From NCBI GenBank assembly GCA_003695725.1, contig RFHX01000308.1, forward strand, positions 1 through 5,530: a stretch of DNA of 5,530 bases. The letters run 5' to 3'. The notes beneath the pieces are model-generated. The model searched no databases and was not told the origin of the DNA. It saw only the letters and a list, made by a program, of their open reading frames with translations. Origin of the DNA: J061 sp003695725 [NCBI: Candidatus Schekmanbacteria bacterium] (GTDB lineage: Bacteria; Schekmanbacteria; GWA2-38-11). The position numbers and the translations under genes are program-made. Below, in pieces: positions 5,529-5,530 of this stretch; within the stretch, counting starts at the first letter, position 1; the number at the start of each line of letters is the position of its first letter.

Positions 5529-5530
5529 AA

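Larger units (their letters stand above)
5332..5530. other. 3' intergenic region with three consecutive hairpins
   Basis: After the flavoprotein stop come three adjacent inverted repeats (5337-5365, 5378-5390 and 5391-5412), then AT-rich DNA running to the right edge. No plus-strand gene starts here. A short open minus-strand frame at 5463-5528 may be the tail of a convergent gene. Confidence 0.55.

Overview
The window looks like bacterial chromosome from an AT-rich organism. Purine-rich Shine-Dalgarno sequences precede most starts, and there are TTGACA-type promoter elements. IspH, the last enzyme of the methylerythritol phosphate (MEP) isoprenoid pathway, and a YggT-family membrane protein also point to bacteria rather than archaea. 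No mobile element, RNA gene or CRISPR array is visible, and I cannot name the species from this sequence.

Layout, left to right. (1) A plus-strand creatininase-family amidohydrolase (54-785). (2) Convergent with it, a minus-strand pair: ispH (1094-1936) upstream and a small YggT-family protein (819-1055) downstream, probably one transcript ending near 789-826. (3) An AT-rich divergent intergenic region (1937-2202) holding an unusual set of direct and inverted repeats and a candidate promoter. (4) A plus-strand dihydrolipoamide dehydrogenase (2203-3621) with all its signature motifs, but without any 2-oxoacid dehydrogenase E1/E2 or glycine-cleavage partner in the window. (5) A 99-base gap with a candidate promoter, then a probable two-gene unit: a four-cysteine zinc-ribbon/rubredoxin-like mini-protein with an extreme Asp/Glu tail (3721-4002), and 27 bases later an FAD-dependent oxidoreductase of the geranylgeranyl-reductase type (4030-5331). 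(6) A 3' region with three consecutive small hairpins, one of them terminator-like, and perhaps the C-terminal end of a minus-strand gene at the right edge.

How the genes could work together: IspH supplies isopentenyl/dimethylallyl diphosphate, and geranylgeranyl-reductase-like flavoproteins commonly hydrogenate polyprenyl chains. An isoprenoid link is therefore conceivable, but the genes are in different transcription units and the link is inference. The least conventional feature is the tight pairing of the acidic four-cysteine mini-protein with the flavoprotein. The mini-protein's tail is partly encoded by a clean 12-bp tandem repeat. The other genes look like ordinary housekeeping or metabolic genes.
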